Assembly (NCBI RefSeq): GCF_028583425.1
Contig: NC_072790.1
Span: 65,558,052 to 65,622,051 of the forward strand
DNA: 64,000 bases
Direction of reading: 5' to 3'
Source of the DNA: Eublepharis macularius
Taxonomy: Eukaryota; Chordata; Lepidosauria; Squamata; Eublepharidae
This document shows, piece after piece, positions 48,475-61,630 of this stretch. The notes below the pieces were generated by a model that saw nothing but the letters and a program-made list of their open reading frames with translations, searched no databases and was not told the DNA's origin. The number at the start of each line of letters is the position of its first letter. The stretch's first letter is position 1. The translations under genes were made by a program, and so were the position numbers.

Positions 48475-49335
48475 TAGAGATGGGCACAAACAGAAAAAAA
48501 ATGAACATGATGTTCGTTGTTCGTTGCCATCCATGAACAGGGTCTCATGAACAACCACAAACATGGCCCAGTTCACAAACATATTCGTGGTTGGCTGTCC
48601 GTGGAGGCCAGCAGGCTCTCTTCCAGCCATCATCCGAGTTTGGTCAAGATCCCTACTGCACCACTCCCAGAAACCTGACCTGAGCAGGCACCATGAAAGG
48701 TACCAATAATAAATAATAGCTTGGTCCCAGAGCCTGGCAGCAGCCCTGGAACTTGAAGGGGTAGATCCCTACCGCACCACTCCCAGAAACCTTACCTGAA
48801 CAGGCAGCAGGAAAGGTACCAATAATAAATAATAGCTTGGCCCAGAGCCTGGCAGCAGCCCTGGAACTTGAAGGGGTAGATCCCTATCCCACCACACACA
48901 AAGAAAATTCAAGCTCCAATGCACTCTCTCTATCAAAATGCCAGCAGCAACTGTCTCCTCCTTTCCACTGTCTGCAAAGTCAGAGCTGGGAGCCCCCCTC
49001 CCCCCTGGTCTTTGCTTCCTTGTAACAAATTTGGAGCTCCACACTTGAAAGTAAGACATGCCTATCAAACTAAACTGGGCTTAGATTGGGGTTTCCAGGG
49101 CAATAGCAGGAGTTCAGACAGAGTTCAGACAATCCCTGCCTAAGTTGCCAAAGGAATTGATTGCAGGTGCCAGACTGTCTGGCTTGATGAACAGCAAGAT
49201 GAACAGCAATGAACAAGGCTTGCAACAACCACCTGTTCGTTTAGAATGGGGTCTCATGAACAGCTTGTTCACAAACAGCAGATTGGGCTGTTCATGGCTT
49301 TTTTTTGTTCGTATTGCTGTTCATGCCCATCTCTA
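48475..49335. mobile_element. Non-autonomous hAT element, relative of 33352-33989
   Basis: The ends are TAGAGATGGGCACAAAC and (reverse-complemented) TAGAGATGGGCATGAAC. The flanking octamers ccagtgac (48467-48474) and ccggtgac (49336-49343) match at seven of eight positions. Inner 'gttcgttgttcgttgccatcca' and 'gcttgcaacaaccac' segments are shared with 33352-33989. It contains a 115-bp tandem duplication. No transposase. Confidence 0.88.
48647..48877. repeat. 115-bp tandem duplication inside the hAT element
   Basis: Two units start 'agatccctac.gcaccactcccagaaacc' at 48647 and 48763. The beginning of a third is at 48878. The units differ by a few substitutions and one-base indels, so the duplication is fairly recent. 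Confidence 0.85.
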
Positions 49336-51191
49336 CCGGTGACCTGCAAAGATTATTTGATCCCACCAATGCCAGTTACTTAAGAGCATATTCAACTACT
49401 TTCATCAACAGAAGGAACATAGTTGTTATAAATTTCTGAATGTTTGCCATGCTGCTATAAAGTCACTCAGTCATCTTCACCAATGGAAGAGTGATTGTTA
49501 CCCTAAGAAGACATATAATTAACAAGAGTGCATGATGAAATTATCTCATATAGGTCTGGATGAAATCAGTTGGAAAAAATGCAGAGAAACAAACAGATAC
49601 TTAGCCTAGACCAGAGCCCCATAGAAAGTCCAATGCATATCAAAAGCCATTCATACATGAGCCACTCTCTCAATAACTGAAGCAGCAACACATATCAATG
49701 ATTGAGTTTATAGATACGCAGTTTCCACTGAAACTCTTACATATAAAAATTAAGGCATTTTTCAAAATATGATTTAATATGCAAGATATTTGGCTCGCAG
49801 ATGAGTGCTAAAATATATGAATGCACTGACAGATCACAGCTATAGTCAACAGCAATTTCCAGATGAATGGTTGGTGACGCTTTCCCAAACTACCATGATT
49901 ACAGGAATTGTTGCTGCCTCTATCTGTGATCAGTTGGTTGACATGTTATGTTGTTCAATAACTAGTGACAGCTGGGATTTTTCACAGGTAGAACTTTGTA
50001 TGTACTAGCCATTAACTATGATCATTTTTAGCCAGTATCTTTTTGACTGCCTAATATATAGAATAGACTTGTGTGACATTTGAGAGCGTAAGAACATTTT
50101 GTGATATTTTCCAAAAAACCCCGGAAGAGAAGCACGTTAAAAATGTCAGGGAAAAAAGCTCTTATTCCAAACAGATCTGGAATGGAAAGAGACTGTACTA
50201 TTACCTTTCAAGGGTTCAATTATGCAAGCTGCTATCTTTTTTAGATATGCAGCATAGATGGGTGATTTTATGGAGTTTTTATTTGTAACCTGCCTCCATC
50301 AGGGCTCTGGAAAGGCAGCATAAAAATTTCTTAATTAAAATAATAAACAGAACACAATAACTGAGCAAGTTCAAATATGGGCCAGTATTGTGAACTGACC
50401 AGCAAAAGAACTTGAACAAAGCAAAAGCCAATTTTGAAATTAATTTTAGACATTGTCCATGTTCAATCACAAGACAGCTGGAGTGGGATGCAGAAAACAT
50501 TCAGTCCACAAAATAATAATGCAATGAAATGGGCAAATCTGCAGCTGCCTATTTTTGTTTGATGCAGCTTTGCCAGTTGCTACATCTGGCAATGGTGGGT
50601 GCAAAAATTCAACCATTTTTCATTCATTCACATCATTCCTGCCTCTCTGAATTACTGACAGAAGCACCAAAAAGAATCTTGGTGTGATGGTGTGCTCTAT
50701 AGCATCCAGGTTCTGCCCTGCTCATGTGCATACAGAACATCAAGGAGGAAATAAGCTCAGAATGATGGAAGTAACTTAAAGCGTGGCCAACTGTGTATGC
50801 ACCATAGCCTGTACAAAGGGCTAAAACACAGAAATTCAGAGCAGAAGAAATGGCAGGTAGCTAACGTATTGATACTACATTGTAAACAAGATCAAGCAAT
50901 TTGTATCCAGATATTTTGGGATAAATTCAGAGGGAAGCATCCCTACCTAAATAAAAACAGTCACACAACAGAGTATCTTCTTGGTTTCGGTTATGATTTT
51001 TATAAACAACAACAAATCAATCTGTACAACATCAGAAAGTCTTTTTGGCCACCACAGAGGAAGCTCCATTTGGCAGACCGCCATGTCCCCCCTCCATAAC
51101 AGAGTTGCAGTCATCACTTGCCTCACATGACAAAGAGAGATTGTAGAAGATGTATAGCTGTATCAGTGAAATCTCAAACAGATATGCACCT

Positions 51192-51761
51192 GTGTAAATG
51201 AATGGCAGTTCTTCTAGAGGTTAGTGAGGGTTTGATCAGGATCAGATGATCTAAATGTTCTATATTGACCATTCATTTACCCCTTTCTCTCTCTCCTTCT
51301 TATAGACTACTAATAAACCACTTTTGAATCTTTAAGAATCTGCAATATGTATGTAGTGTGCATATGATTTCTGCTTAAGCCTCATTTAAATGAGAGGTTT
51401 GGAGGTGCAAATAGGGATTATTGTGCTTGTGATTTGGTTAGCTTAGTGTGTTTTGCAGCCATCCAGACAATGAGTAAAGATATAGTGAAACTCCATGGAA
51501 TTAGGGGGACATCTCTGGTGGTGGGGAGGAAAGGACAAATTAGCCAACCTCCTGCATCTCCTGCGCCTATGCTGCTCTCCTTTTGAGACTCATTATAGAG
51601 CTTTGAAATGATTGAAGAGCTTTGAGAAACCCCATAGAATCATCCTGTGTCCTAGTATAGCAGGGATCTTTGCAGTGGTATGACAGAGCCATTGAAAATC
51701 AAGTCCTTTATTTTTGCTCAAACCCTCACTAACCTCTAGAAGAACTGCCATTCATTTATAC
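51192..51761. mobile_element. Candidate element bounded by 44-bp inverted repeats
   Basis: The arm at 51192-51235 (gtgtaaatgaatggcagttc...gagggtttga) is mirrored at 51718-51761 with a single mismatch. About 480 bp lie between, without coding potential. Flanking octamers do not match, so a transposon origin is not demonstrated. A local inverted duplication is the alternative. Confidence 0.5.
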
Positions 51762-51873
51762 AATCAATAAATGCCTGGATTCTGCATACCATGCCGGATT
51801 CTTACCTTCCATTCTTCAGTTGCTTCTTAGGATCCTTCCTTAGATTGATATAGCATATCACTACTATATAGAG

Positions 51874-51959
51874 AGTGCAACTCCCAAGAAGAGTTACTCC
51901 AGTCTAAACCCACTGAAATCAGTGGGCTTAGACTAGTGTAACTCTGTTTCGGATTACAG
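51874..51959. mobile_element. Short palindromic MITE, copy 2
   Basis: Arms 'gagttactccagtctaaaccca' and 'tgggcttagactagtgtaactc' mirror each other around 'ctgaaatcag'. Same family as 45611-45693, more diverged. Confidence 0.7.
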
Positions 51960-51984
51960 TAATACTTACTGTACTTTAAAAAAA

Positions 51985-52070
51985 TCATTTACTTCATTTA
52001 TACCCCACTGTTCTCCCCAATGAGAATACAAGGTTGTTTACACAATTCTCCTCTCTTCCATTTTATCAAT
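51985..52070 (-). mobile_element. 3' fragment of a MIR/CORE-like SINE
   Basis: It matches the 3' portion of the SINEs at 44676-44895 and 46898-47123 ('cccactgttctccccaatgagaatac', 'ttctcctctcttccattttat'). The tRNA head is absent. Confidence 0.6.
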
Positions 52071-53745
52071 CATATATGAATACATATAATATACTTATAT
52101 AATATAATATATTCACAATCTAAATCCTTAAAGCCAAAACCTATGTAGAAAAACAGCAGCATAATGGAGAAGTCGTTCCCATTTTGGACGCAGGGTGGTT
52201 CCCCTCACACAGTCTCTTCCACAGTGCTGCTCAGTTTTCTTGGCTTTATCTCTGACCTTTTCATTTTAATTTAGGGTGGGCATTTTATTCTGAGACTGTG
52301 TCATTGCATTTGTGAGATTTTTAAAGTTTTAAACTACTTTTTCCACTTCTCCTGCTAGTGTCCTTTTAATACAGTTACCCTTTCAAAAGTAAAATCTTTT
52401 TCGCTCATGCAATATCCTGCTACAAAAATTTAAAATTCCAGCTACTTTATGATAGCTATTTCTTAGCATCTAAGCATGTTTCTGTTAAGTTAACTTCACT
52501 AAAATTAAGGACTGTCTCTTCTTTTACGCATTCCAGCATTAAATGTTCCAGAGAGTAATCATCGTTGTCTAGACATTTTATTTTATTTCTGTTCCACGAT
52601 CTGTAATGAACTTTAGATGGGCATTATGAGAAAAGTTTAACAGTACAATCCTAAGAAAAACTTAGTCGAGAAACAGAGTAGGAGTCTGAGGCCATTTTAA
52701 GATTGCCTTGTAAATTACCTAATCAGACAATCAAGAAAGGATTCCTTTGAAAGTATGTCTGCAGTCAGAAAGACCCTGGCCAAATAGCACAGAGCATTAA
52801 TCTTCAGTTCATCTGGACCATCAGAAGGGTCTTGGAGCTTTACTGATGGATGAGGAAGAAGGGTGCAATTTGAGCCCTTCTCTCTCCCAGTATAGCCTCC
52901 TGACCTATATAGCTATTAGATCATACGAGTCCCACAACCCCAGAACAAACTTTTCTGGGGTGAGATGAATGTGGGGAAAATCTGGCATTCTTGAGTCCAC
53001 AGATCACTGGATCTAATTCAATGACTACTGAAGTGTTGCCAACCTTCTGTTCTTGGGCAGCTCAACTCCTGATACTTCTGAATGATTCCTGTTTTCATCC
53101 CGAATCTGTCTTGGAAACTGTCTTGGTCACTGAGTGAGACAGATTGGGAATCCAAAGCTTGCAGACTTCCCCAGATCTCCCAGCAGTTTTCTATACCATC
53201 AGCCATGGCAGCTTTCTGGATAGTTCATATAGGAAGTGGACTCATTGAGACTTACTTCCAAATTAGCAACAAAGATTAGTTGTGTATAATTTAATCAGTG
53301 TTTTAAAGTTCAAGTTCTTTCTGGCAATGGGTTAACATTTGGATGTGATTCTATAACAACATTTAACCCTTCATTCCATTCTTATTTCAAACTCTCCTCC
53401 AGGAGCCAAACATGGAGATGAGTGAACATTTTACTGGGGCCAAGGAATTCAGGAACCCACTCTTCAACTCCTAATCTTGATAGGGTTCATTTCAGTATTT
53501 TCCTTTCATTACTCATGAGATTCTATGGATGGGGTCATGTTGTATGGGACATAGAAATGATGTTTGGGCCCTGCTCTTATCACAGATGTGTAAATGCTGA
53601 ACGTTAATATTTATATCATATATTAAATTAATCTATTTGGGCATTTTACAGTGTTTTTTTCTCCCCAAAAGAAATCAGTGGCTTACAGAAAAGCCATTTA
53701 ACACACAATTTTGTCTACGTTCCAGGGGGTAAACATGGGCCAAGG

Positions 53746-54020
53746 GAAGGCTTGTCACTTTCCAGGATGTGGTAGGCAAGCAGTTGCCCATGGGTTCCAA
53801 GTGTCACTTAGCCTCTTCACTCCTGTGGGAGCAAGGGTCATGGAGTGATGACGTGTTGTGACATCACTTCCAGTCTGTACCTATAAGTGACATCATGATG
53901 CTCTAGGAATCCATCTATCTGATGCTCTAGGAATCCATCTATCTGTAAAGTAAAAAAAGCATAGAGAGGGACAAACTGTTAAAATATTGTGATGTCACTT
54001 CTAGTTTTCTAGCTAGGGTT
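53746..54020. repeat. Diverged dispersed repeat, family B-like
   Basis: Contains 'gatgacgtgttgtgacatcacttccag' and repeated 'tgatgtcacttctag', and leads into 'ctagggttgccagacccctactggg'. These are motifs of the other GC-rich repeats. Boundaries are uncertain. Confidence 0.4.
53897..53944. repeat. 24-bp perfect tandem duplication
   Basis: gatgctctaggaatccatct + atct is present twice without a mismatch (53897-53920 and 53921-53944). Confidence 0.95.
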
Positions 54021-54034
54021 GCCAGACCCCTACT

Positions 54035-54442
54035 GGGAAGCTACCCAATTACAAAGAGAAAAACCTTGGAGGTACACTGGAAATCAGGCTCCTTAGCCAT
54101 ATTTTTGGCCTTTGACTGTAACCACTAGACTATGTTGTCCTTTGAGGACACGCAGGAATCAACGGTTTTACAAAAGAACAGAAAAAGGATTTAACATGAT
54201 GAACTTCATCTCTGGAGGTTTTACTTCATTATCTTAGTGGAGAAACTATACCAGTTGGACTCTTGATTAAATTTATATGTACTTTTGTATGTATTTATTG
54301 GATATTTATATGTAATATTTATTAGGAATTATATATTAGCACTTCAGCACTGTACTCTGCACAAAAAAAATTATAAAAAATTTATTAATATAATTTCCAG
54401 TGTACCTCCGAGGTTTTTCTCTTTGTAATTGTGTAGCTTTCC
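54035..54442. mobile_element. Fold-back element with 50-bp arms
   Basis: The arm at 54035-54084 (gggaagctacccaattacaa...cactggaaat) is mirrored at 54393-54442 with three mismatches. The spacer holds a tRNA-head-like SINE scrap (minus strand, near 54100-54140). It also holds a T/A-rich tail resembling that of the fragment at 14590-15010. The arms interrupt a GC-rich repeat: 'cccctactggg' occurs just before the left arm and again near 54478. Confidence 0.55.
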
Positions 54443-56680
54443 AGACTCAGAGGACCCTCCTCTTTTCTGTTTCATAGCCCCCTACTGGGGGCAGGATATC
54501 CCCTGCTTCCAGCTGCCACTCCCTGCCACTGCTCACTTGACCAGCAGGGAAAACAGGAGGAGGCAGTCCAGGATGCAGACTGGCTGTCTGGGCACACATG
54601 TGCCCACTGTCGTGGTTGCTTATGTTGCACTGACCTCAATGGCAGGTTCAAGAGAAGACACAACACACCAAGCTTTAGTACAAATGGTGTATTAAACAAT
54701 ATTTACAGGTGGATACATTTACAGACTTATTATGCTGGCTGACAAAGTGCTTTGCCAGACAACCCACAGAGCTGGAGCCCCAAAAGTAAAGGACTCTGTT
54801 CTCTTATATATTAATTACTAGCCTATCACAGCACAGTGCTGACTCACTGTGCCAGCCCAAATGTCCTTGGCATTTAGAGAGAAATACGTCACCTGGCTGA
54901 TGTCATGTGATAGCTACCTGTCATCACTCTGTAACTCCTGATGACTTTGATCAGTCACTGCTAGCTGCCTCATTCTGTGCATGTTAGCCTCAACACCCAC
55001 ATCCCCGCCTGATGATGTGATTTTCTGGCACAACCCAAAAATGATTGTTCATGCCAGAGCTGATTCAGTAAAAATCAGCCCCCAAACTCTGGGTTTTTTA
55101 GTTGATTTTTACTGAATTGGCCCTGGTATGATCTGTTACTTCTACATTGTACAGGAAATTACATCATTGGTTGAGGATGTGGGCGCATGCACTTTGTGCA
55201 TTTGTATAGTTAAGTAACTGTCATTCTCCACATTCCTCACCCCCCATTTTTAGGTTGGGGGGAACTGGCAATCCTGTTTATACCTGAAAGTGATGTCACA
55301 ACATTTAGGAAGTTGTCCATCTTTATGGTAAAAATAGAGATGAATGAGTTCCTAGACAGTTGTGACATCACTTCCAGATACAAAAATGCATATAATTGAT
55401 CCTTGCACCCCAAAGGCTCCCACTGGTGCTGCAGTACTTTGCTGATAACCCTTGCAAAATGCCAAATTTCTTTGGCTCCTGCCTTTCAGTTTGTTCTTCT
55501 GGCCACACTCAGGCTAAGTATCTGCAAGCAGAGTAGAAGGAAACTCAGCCCAGATCTTACTCAGCAGCTTCTAATAAGCTAGCGGGACTAACCCTGCTCC
55601 TATGATGAGAAACATTACACTCTTTTGAACTATACAGAAGGCACTTTTCAAAGGCCAACTGTTGCTGCTTACAATTCAGAAGAATAAGAAATTCTCACAG
55701 TAGCTGTGCAACATATTATATTGGAACAGACACAGACAAGCGATAATTAGAAAAGATATTTTGGATGTGATAAATTGTTCTGTATTAAATGATAGCCAAG
55801 CATTAGGCCTAGTACAGAAATTTTGTCTTGGTTTTAAAAGATACGCATTAGTAATGAATCTAGAGACAAAGATTCTTCATTCTTCTACGGGAGCTATTGC
55901 CAAAAGGTCATGTACAATTAAAAGTTACACAAGGAGTGGGAAAAAAAAGACTTCTGTGGTTGGAACTAAAATGGAGTGCCAATCAAAAGACTAAGGAAAA
56001 GGTAATAATGCTGTTTAAAAATAATGAAATAAAATCAATATAGGTAATATTGTTGTCTATAATTTAAGTACTTTAATTAGAGAATCATAGCAATTAAAGA
56101 GGGAAGAGAATTTCATCTGTTTTAATAGCTTCAAAAAGCAATAATGTTTCCTTCCTTTGCCCTGGAATCTTCATCACTTCCTCCATTACTACAGGAAACT
56201 ATATCCTAGGGCACAATGCAGCCAAAATTAAATGCTCCTGACTTCAATGGAAAGGTTCAGTGTGCTTAAATCTCAACTGCCATTAAAACAAGTTGGACTT
56301 TCAAATGCTTGCATCTGGCTGCACCATGCTCTTAGTTTTAAGATATCATTCCATAATACGTCATCGCTGAAAAATTATTTCGTTAGAGCAGCAAAGGCAT
56401 TAATATACATTTACATAATGTTTACACAGAGTTTGGGCACACTCTGATGTAGACCATGTTATTTGAAAGTAAGAACCCACTGCATGCAATAAAACATACT
56501 TCCAGCCACTAATGTATTTTGGATTAAGGTCTCGGATGGATAGCATGCAGATTGAAAGGGAAGATTACATACATTCAAGATTCCCTGTATAAATGAGACT
56601 ACAATTTTCAGGACAATTCAGGAGCAACAAAATCTTTCCAACCTACTTGGAGGTTCAGCAAAGATGTCTGCCCTGGATAA

Positions 56681-57585
56681 GTGGTGTGTGCACTAAAAGA
56701 AATCATAGTATTTTTCATATTTGGGTATCAAGAAAGCCATAAATATTGCTGTTCTGGATATTCAGGTCCAAAAATACCAGTATAGTATTTAGTTTCGGAT
56801 TTTATTCAGGAATCTGAATATATTTGGCTCCATTGTTCCCTATGCAGGGGATCTTTCTGGGGATGGGGTGTGTTTTTCAAGCAAACCACACCAAAACTAC
56901 AGAGAACCTAGTTGTACCTGTCCACTAAAGAACTCCTAAATTTGAAGTTGTTTGGATTACGGGGTCCAGTTCTATAAGTCCCTGAAATGGTGTCTCCAGC
57001 ACTCTCTATTATTGTATGGGGGGGGGGAATCACTGTCCAATGTTTTCTCCAGGCCAATGATAGAAGCTGAAAAAAGCCTTAGCCAAACACAAGAGCAACC
57101 ACACTGGCCAAAAGCTGCCAAATGCAAACAAAACCAACAAAGCCTAACAAAACCAACACCAAGCCAGAGAATTTCAGTGAAACTGATGCCAAACCAGAGA
57201 ATCCAGTAGAACTGAAGACAGGGGCACTGTTGCAAGCCCAGCACAACAGTGCAGCCCAGTTTCACTCTTAGAAGCTAGGCAGAACCTGGGACCAAACAAG
57301 CCCAACAGAACCAACATCAAACCAGAGTACCCCAGCACCCAACCAGGCAAGCTAGTACAATGAGACACTTAGAGCTCCCCCTGTCACCTAGGAAACCTGC
57401 AAAGGGGATGAACAAATTGGCTGTGATTCCTGAGTATTCCTGAACACAGATACATTTGGGAACAGATTATCGGCATACCTGAGAATCCTGGATTTATTCT
57501 GGATTGCTGAATATACCCCCAAAATACTGATACGATATTTTTGCAGTATATTTTCAGCTTGGGTATACTTAATTGCATACCCTTA
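56681..57585. mobile_element. Candidate hAT-like element
   Basis: The right end reverse-complemented reads TAAGGGTATGCAATTAAG and the left end reads GTGGTGTGTGCACTAAAAG. They are alignable but weak. The octamers ctggataa (56673-56680) and ctagataa (57586-57593) differ at one position. Sub-terminal 'gaatcctg.at..attc.ggat' motifs recur near both ends. The middle (57080-57350) is rich in imperfect 'aaaccaacaccaaaccagag' repeats. Non-coding. Confidence 0.55.
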
Positions 57586-59279
57586 CTAGATAAGATTTCT
57601 TCTTCCATGAGCAAACTGGTTTCCTACCAGAAATCCACGCTACACCACCATCCTATGCACAAAAGACAGGTCTTTGAAAAGTCATCAGATGGGGCATTAA
57701 GATGCATTGTCTTGTGGATTGCCAGTGTGAAACGATATTCAGAGTGATCCTAATCATGTTTACTCAGCAACTGGTATGCTTATTAGGGACAACTAGGGTT
57801 GCTCCCTAAGACTGAAACATTTACCCATAAAAGTGTTGGATATTACAAGTAACAACTCTAGCAATTGCTATCACTGTCAAACAGACACCAGCATTTAAAC
57901 AGGGTTGGCATCTGTTCCCAGCAAGCATGCAATATATAAGTGGAGTGCATTGTATATTGCTGCAACAAAACATTGAAAGCTTTCTTGCACTTTGCCTGTC
58001 TCTGTTATCATGGAAACATGTTTACCTGAAAGCGAGACCAACTCTATAGAAAAATAATGAGTTTTACTCTTGTATGAAGCAGATTCCTAGCATTCTAACC
58101 CTTACATAGCTGATGAGTGGGTCTTTTTAACATGTTCATATCTTGCTTTTTTGTAATTGCCAAGCTTTCATTTCTTTAAGATACTCATGCTGCACGACTA
58201 CAGATAATTTTGAGGCTGTTGATGACAATGCCGTTAACAAAGGGTAAGCACAGCAAAGGAACGTTCATCATAATTCAAATCTCTGGTAAGACATCCTTTG
58301 TAGCTCTTCTCTTCAACATCCATACGAGATAGACAGTGTCAAATGTGGCAATCTAAGAACCTCCTGAAAGCAAAGTTCACAATAGGTGCCAAAATATATA
58401 GCGGCCATGCAGGGATGATTTTACTTTTATTGATGCACTTATAATCTCTTTGAACATAATCACATTTGAATGTATTTGCTGTCACTATTCAGGAGACCCT
58501 TCTAGTTCCTAACTTTCTTTGTCTGCATATTTGTCTCTAAAATGATTTTGTACATGGGTAAGAGACAAAGAGATCATTTGATAGGCATAATCCATCCTCC
58601 TGCATCCTCTTAGCACAAGTAACCTGTACACACAGCTCTAGGGAAGTATGGAACCTCTGCATATGCATATGCCCAACTACTGCTCAATTCACTTGGGCGG
58701 GGTGGGGGAGTCCTGGCCCCAGTGCTGTAGGCCTGATCGAGACCAAGCCCTTGCAGCTTTTAAAAAATCTCCCTTCTTAGGCGTTAAGATGATGGTGGTG
58801 TCCCTGGGTCCAGCCTGGGAACACCACCATGGTAACAAGCAGCAATGAGAAGTACTGGGAATAATTATATAATCAGAAAACGCCTGCCCACCATAAAAAT
58901 TCATTCTCTTCTTTTTAAGAAACGTGTTCACTCAGCACTTAAGCTTTTTGAAAAAGCCTGGGTGTGGTTAAATGACAGTCTCCGTCTCTGTCATACTAGA
59001 GAACTACACTAGTGTGTTGAGCGAGCTTGAGCAACATTTTGTCAGTCATGGATGTAATCCCAAAAACAGGTGAAGAGTCTTGATTAAAATATAGGATATT
59101 TTCACAAGCTAGGATCAGGACTGGTCCGGTATCTGTTAAACATGACAAACAGAGCATCAAGAGAACCAAAACAGAACAGCCTCAGAAAGGGTCAAGGTCA
59201 AAGGAGTAACAGTGCAAAGTCCTTTACAATTAAGGAGAGAAATTGATTTGAAGTAGTGGCCCAAAAGAGTCAGCTACCC

Positions 59280-59850
59280 TCTGAGACTTGAACTTGTATG
59301 GCATGGTTAGAATCCCTGCTTATATTTGCTACTGAGATAAGTTCCTCCAGAAAAAGTGGCTGCTTTGAAGGGCAGATTGTATGGTATACCACATTGATGT
59401 CACTTTCTTCCCCAAAACCCACTAGGGCTGTGGGTGGGGGATATCCCACCCCTGCCACTGCTTGGCAGATGGGGGGGGGGAATGACAAGGGAAGTGGGTG
59501 ACTCACCAACCTGTGTGCACTCTTGCTGGTTGTATATTTATGTCATCAGCAAACATAATGATGTCATTTTGCATCCATAAATGACTTCACCATGTTACAG
59601 GTTCTTTGGCCAAACCCATAGTTTTTGTCCCCAAACTAGAGCAGTTCCAGCAGGCTGGTGACATGATAACATCACTTCCAGAAGTGATGTCATCACACAG
59701 CAGGCAGTGAGTCTCCCCTGGCAACCCCTCCCCTCCTGCCAGTGGCCACGGGGGACCTGATAACCCTGAACCCCACCCTTCTAGGGCAGTGCCCCCAAAT
59801 CTCCAAGATTTTTTTCTGCTCAAAGTTGGCAATCCAAGCTATGTTTCATA
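59280..59850. repeat. Dispersed repeats, families A/B mixed
   Basis: It begins with family A wording ('ttcctccagaaaaagtggctgctttgaagggcagattgtatggtatacc'). It then holds family B motifs ('ggggatatcccacccctgccactgcttggcaga', 'gatgtcatcacacag', 'cacgggggacctgataaccct') and closes with 'ccccaaatctccaag..ttggcaatcc'. Probably one element nested in another. Confidence 0.5.
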
Positions 59851-60144
59851 TGCATATATGAATAAACCTACCTAAATACAGTTGCTTTACCTGCAGTGCT
59901 GTTTTTATGTCCTAATATTTATCTTGTGGTATGGGGGCGGGGGCATTTCATAATGATGTTGCATACCTAGTGGATGGTAGTGAATTACAAGTTAAGAAGA
60001 ACTGGTCTGGTTTTGTTTTTGTTTGTTATACTTGGATAGATGAGAACATTTTTAAAGAATAACCATCTCAGGGTTTCTTCATCTGTTTTGTAATGATGTG
60101 GCCATTTTTAAACAAATGTGACAAACAAGTGCTTTTTTAAAAGA

Positions 60145-60375
60145 ATACTTTTATTTTATTGACAAGTTTAAAAACCCAAGAAAAAGGGAAGAGAAAAAAG
60201 AAAGAAAAGAAGAAATAAAAAAGGAGAGAGAAAGAGAACAAAAATTAAAGAAAAAGAACAAAGAAAAATAATACCTATTTTCATTTTCCATTTTTCCCTA
60301 CAACACCTATTACATCTTTACAAACATTATACTTGTAATTTTGATGCCTCCAAAATTTACCTTTTCTAATCAAAC
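60145..60375 (-). mobile_element. A-rich L1-like 3' end fragment
   Basis: The run of 'aagaaaaagggaagagaaaaaagaaag' and 'aaaaattaaagaaaaagaac', followed by 'atacctattttcattttcc', resembles the A-rich stretch at 16560-16680. That stretch lies at the 3' side of the L1 copy on the minus strand. No coding left. Confidence 0.35.
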
Positions 60376-60555
60376 AAGTGCTTGAAAACATGCATGTCAT
60401 TTAAGAACCTTTATCAGAGAGCCAGGGTTATCTTGCCATGTTCTAATGAGTATGTACTAACATAAAACTGTGATTGTTGGTGATTAATGTTTTAAAAAGT
60501 TCTGTCACTGATATTTCTAAATGAAGTCATATCAAATGTACAACTTTCTACTTGG

Positions 60556-60558
<3 letters not shown>

Positions 60559-60633
<75 letters not shown>
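60559..60633. repeat. (GT)n(GA)n compound microsatellite
   Basis: About 15 GT units directly followed by about 22 GA units, uninterrupted. Confidence 0.97.
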
Positions 60634-60637
<4 letters not shown>

Positions 60638-61630
60638 TTCCCTTTGGTCTCTTTTTGATAATCCTTATTCTTTTTTATTCATTCCCCGAAGCCTTTAGTG
60701 TGAAATCTGACTTAATTTATTAAGCCCCTGTGGGCCATATCCAATATGGAAAATCTTTGCTTGAACAATAGATTGAAAAATGAAAATGCTAAATTACAGG
60801 TTGAGATGAGGAGTCTGCAGTCATTGAGTGCTGCGATTTCCCCCCAAATTAATGGTTTGAGAATAACAAGAATGTCAAGGTGCAAATCAGTGCCAAGGAC
60901 AAACATATGACAGGAACAAATATCATGAGGTAACAAAAAATAACTACAAAAAAGAGTTTTGCTTTGTCTTAAATTCCTTAAAACTGCTCTCATTAATGTT
61001 TTTTTTAACTGATGGAAGAATTGTACCTACATGACCATGATTACTGATTATAATTTTTACTTTTACTATTCCAGTGATTCTTGTAAAAAACAATACCCCT
61101 CAGCAAAAATGATTCAGTTTACTTTTATGCTTTTGCTTGTTAAATTATGCTAATATTATTTGCTTCTTTACTTATTATTAGAGAGGTGATAAACAACAGG
61201 CCTCAATAGGACAAGGATGTTTTAAAGTCCTGACTTGCTGGTTGCCCTTGGGGAAGAACTCTTCCGCGTCCTTTGTATATGTGTTGATAGTTAAGAACAA
61301 GCCACCATTGCTAAGATCCCTCCACATAAGCAGACTCCACCAAGTAGTCCTGCACATCCATTTCTAAGAACATAGAGCATAACTGTAATTATTTGAGGAT
61401 CTGTGGAAGATTAATTTAAAACCTAGCTTCTATTGTAAATGAAGAAGATAAAATAGAGTTCACAACAGCTGTTTTGTTCTCAACCTTTGTAAATAGGACT
61501 AGCATGTTTTCATATTCATTTTCAGCGAAAACTATTGTCATTTTGATTATCATGATTTTTGGCACTCTGTGTGTGTTTACATAGCCCTTCCTGTTCTTAC
61601 CTTCATTTGCTTTCATTTCCCCTCAGTAGT

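Noticed and set aside
57080-57350. Possible satellite array
   Set aside because: The 'accaacaccaaaccagag' wording repeats only loosely, without a fixed period; treated as part of the candidate hAT-like element.
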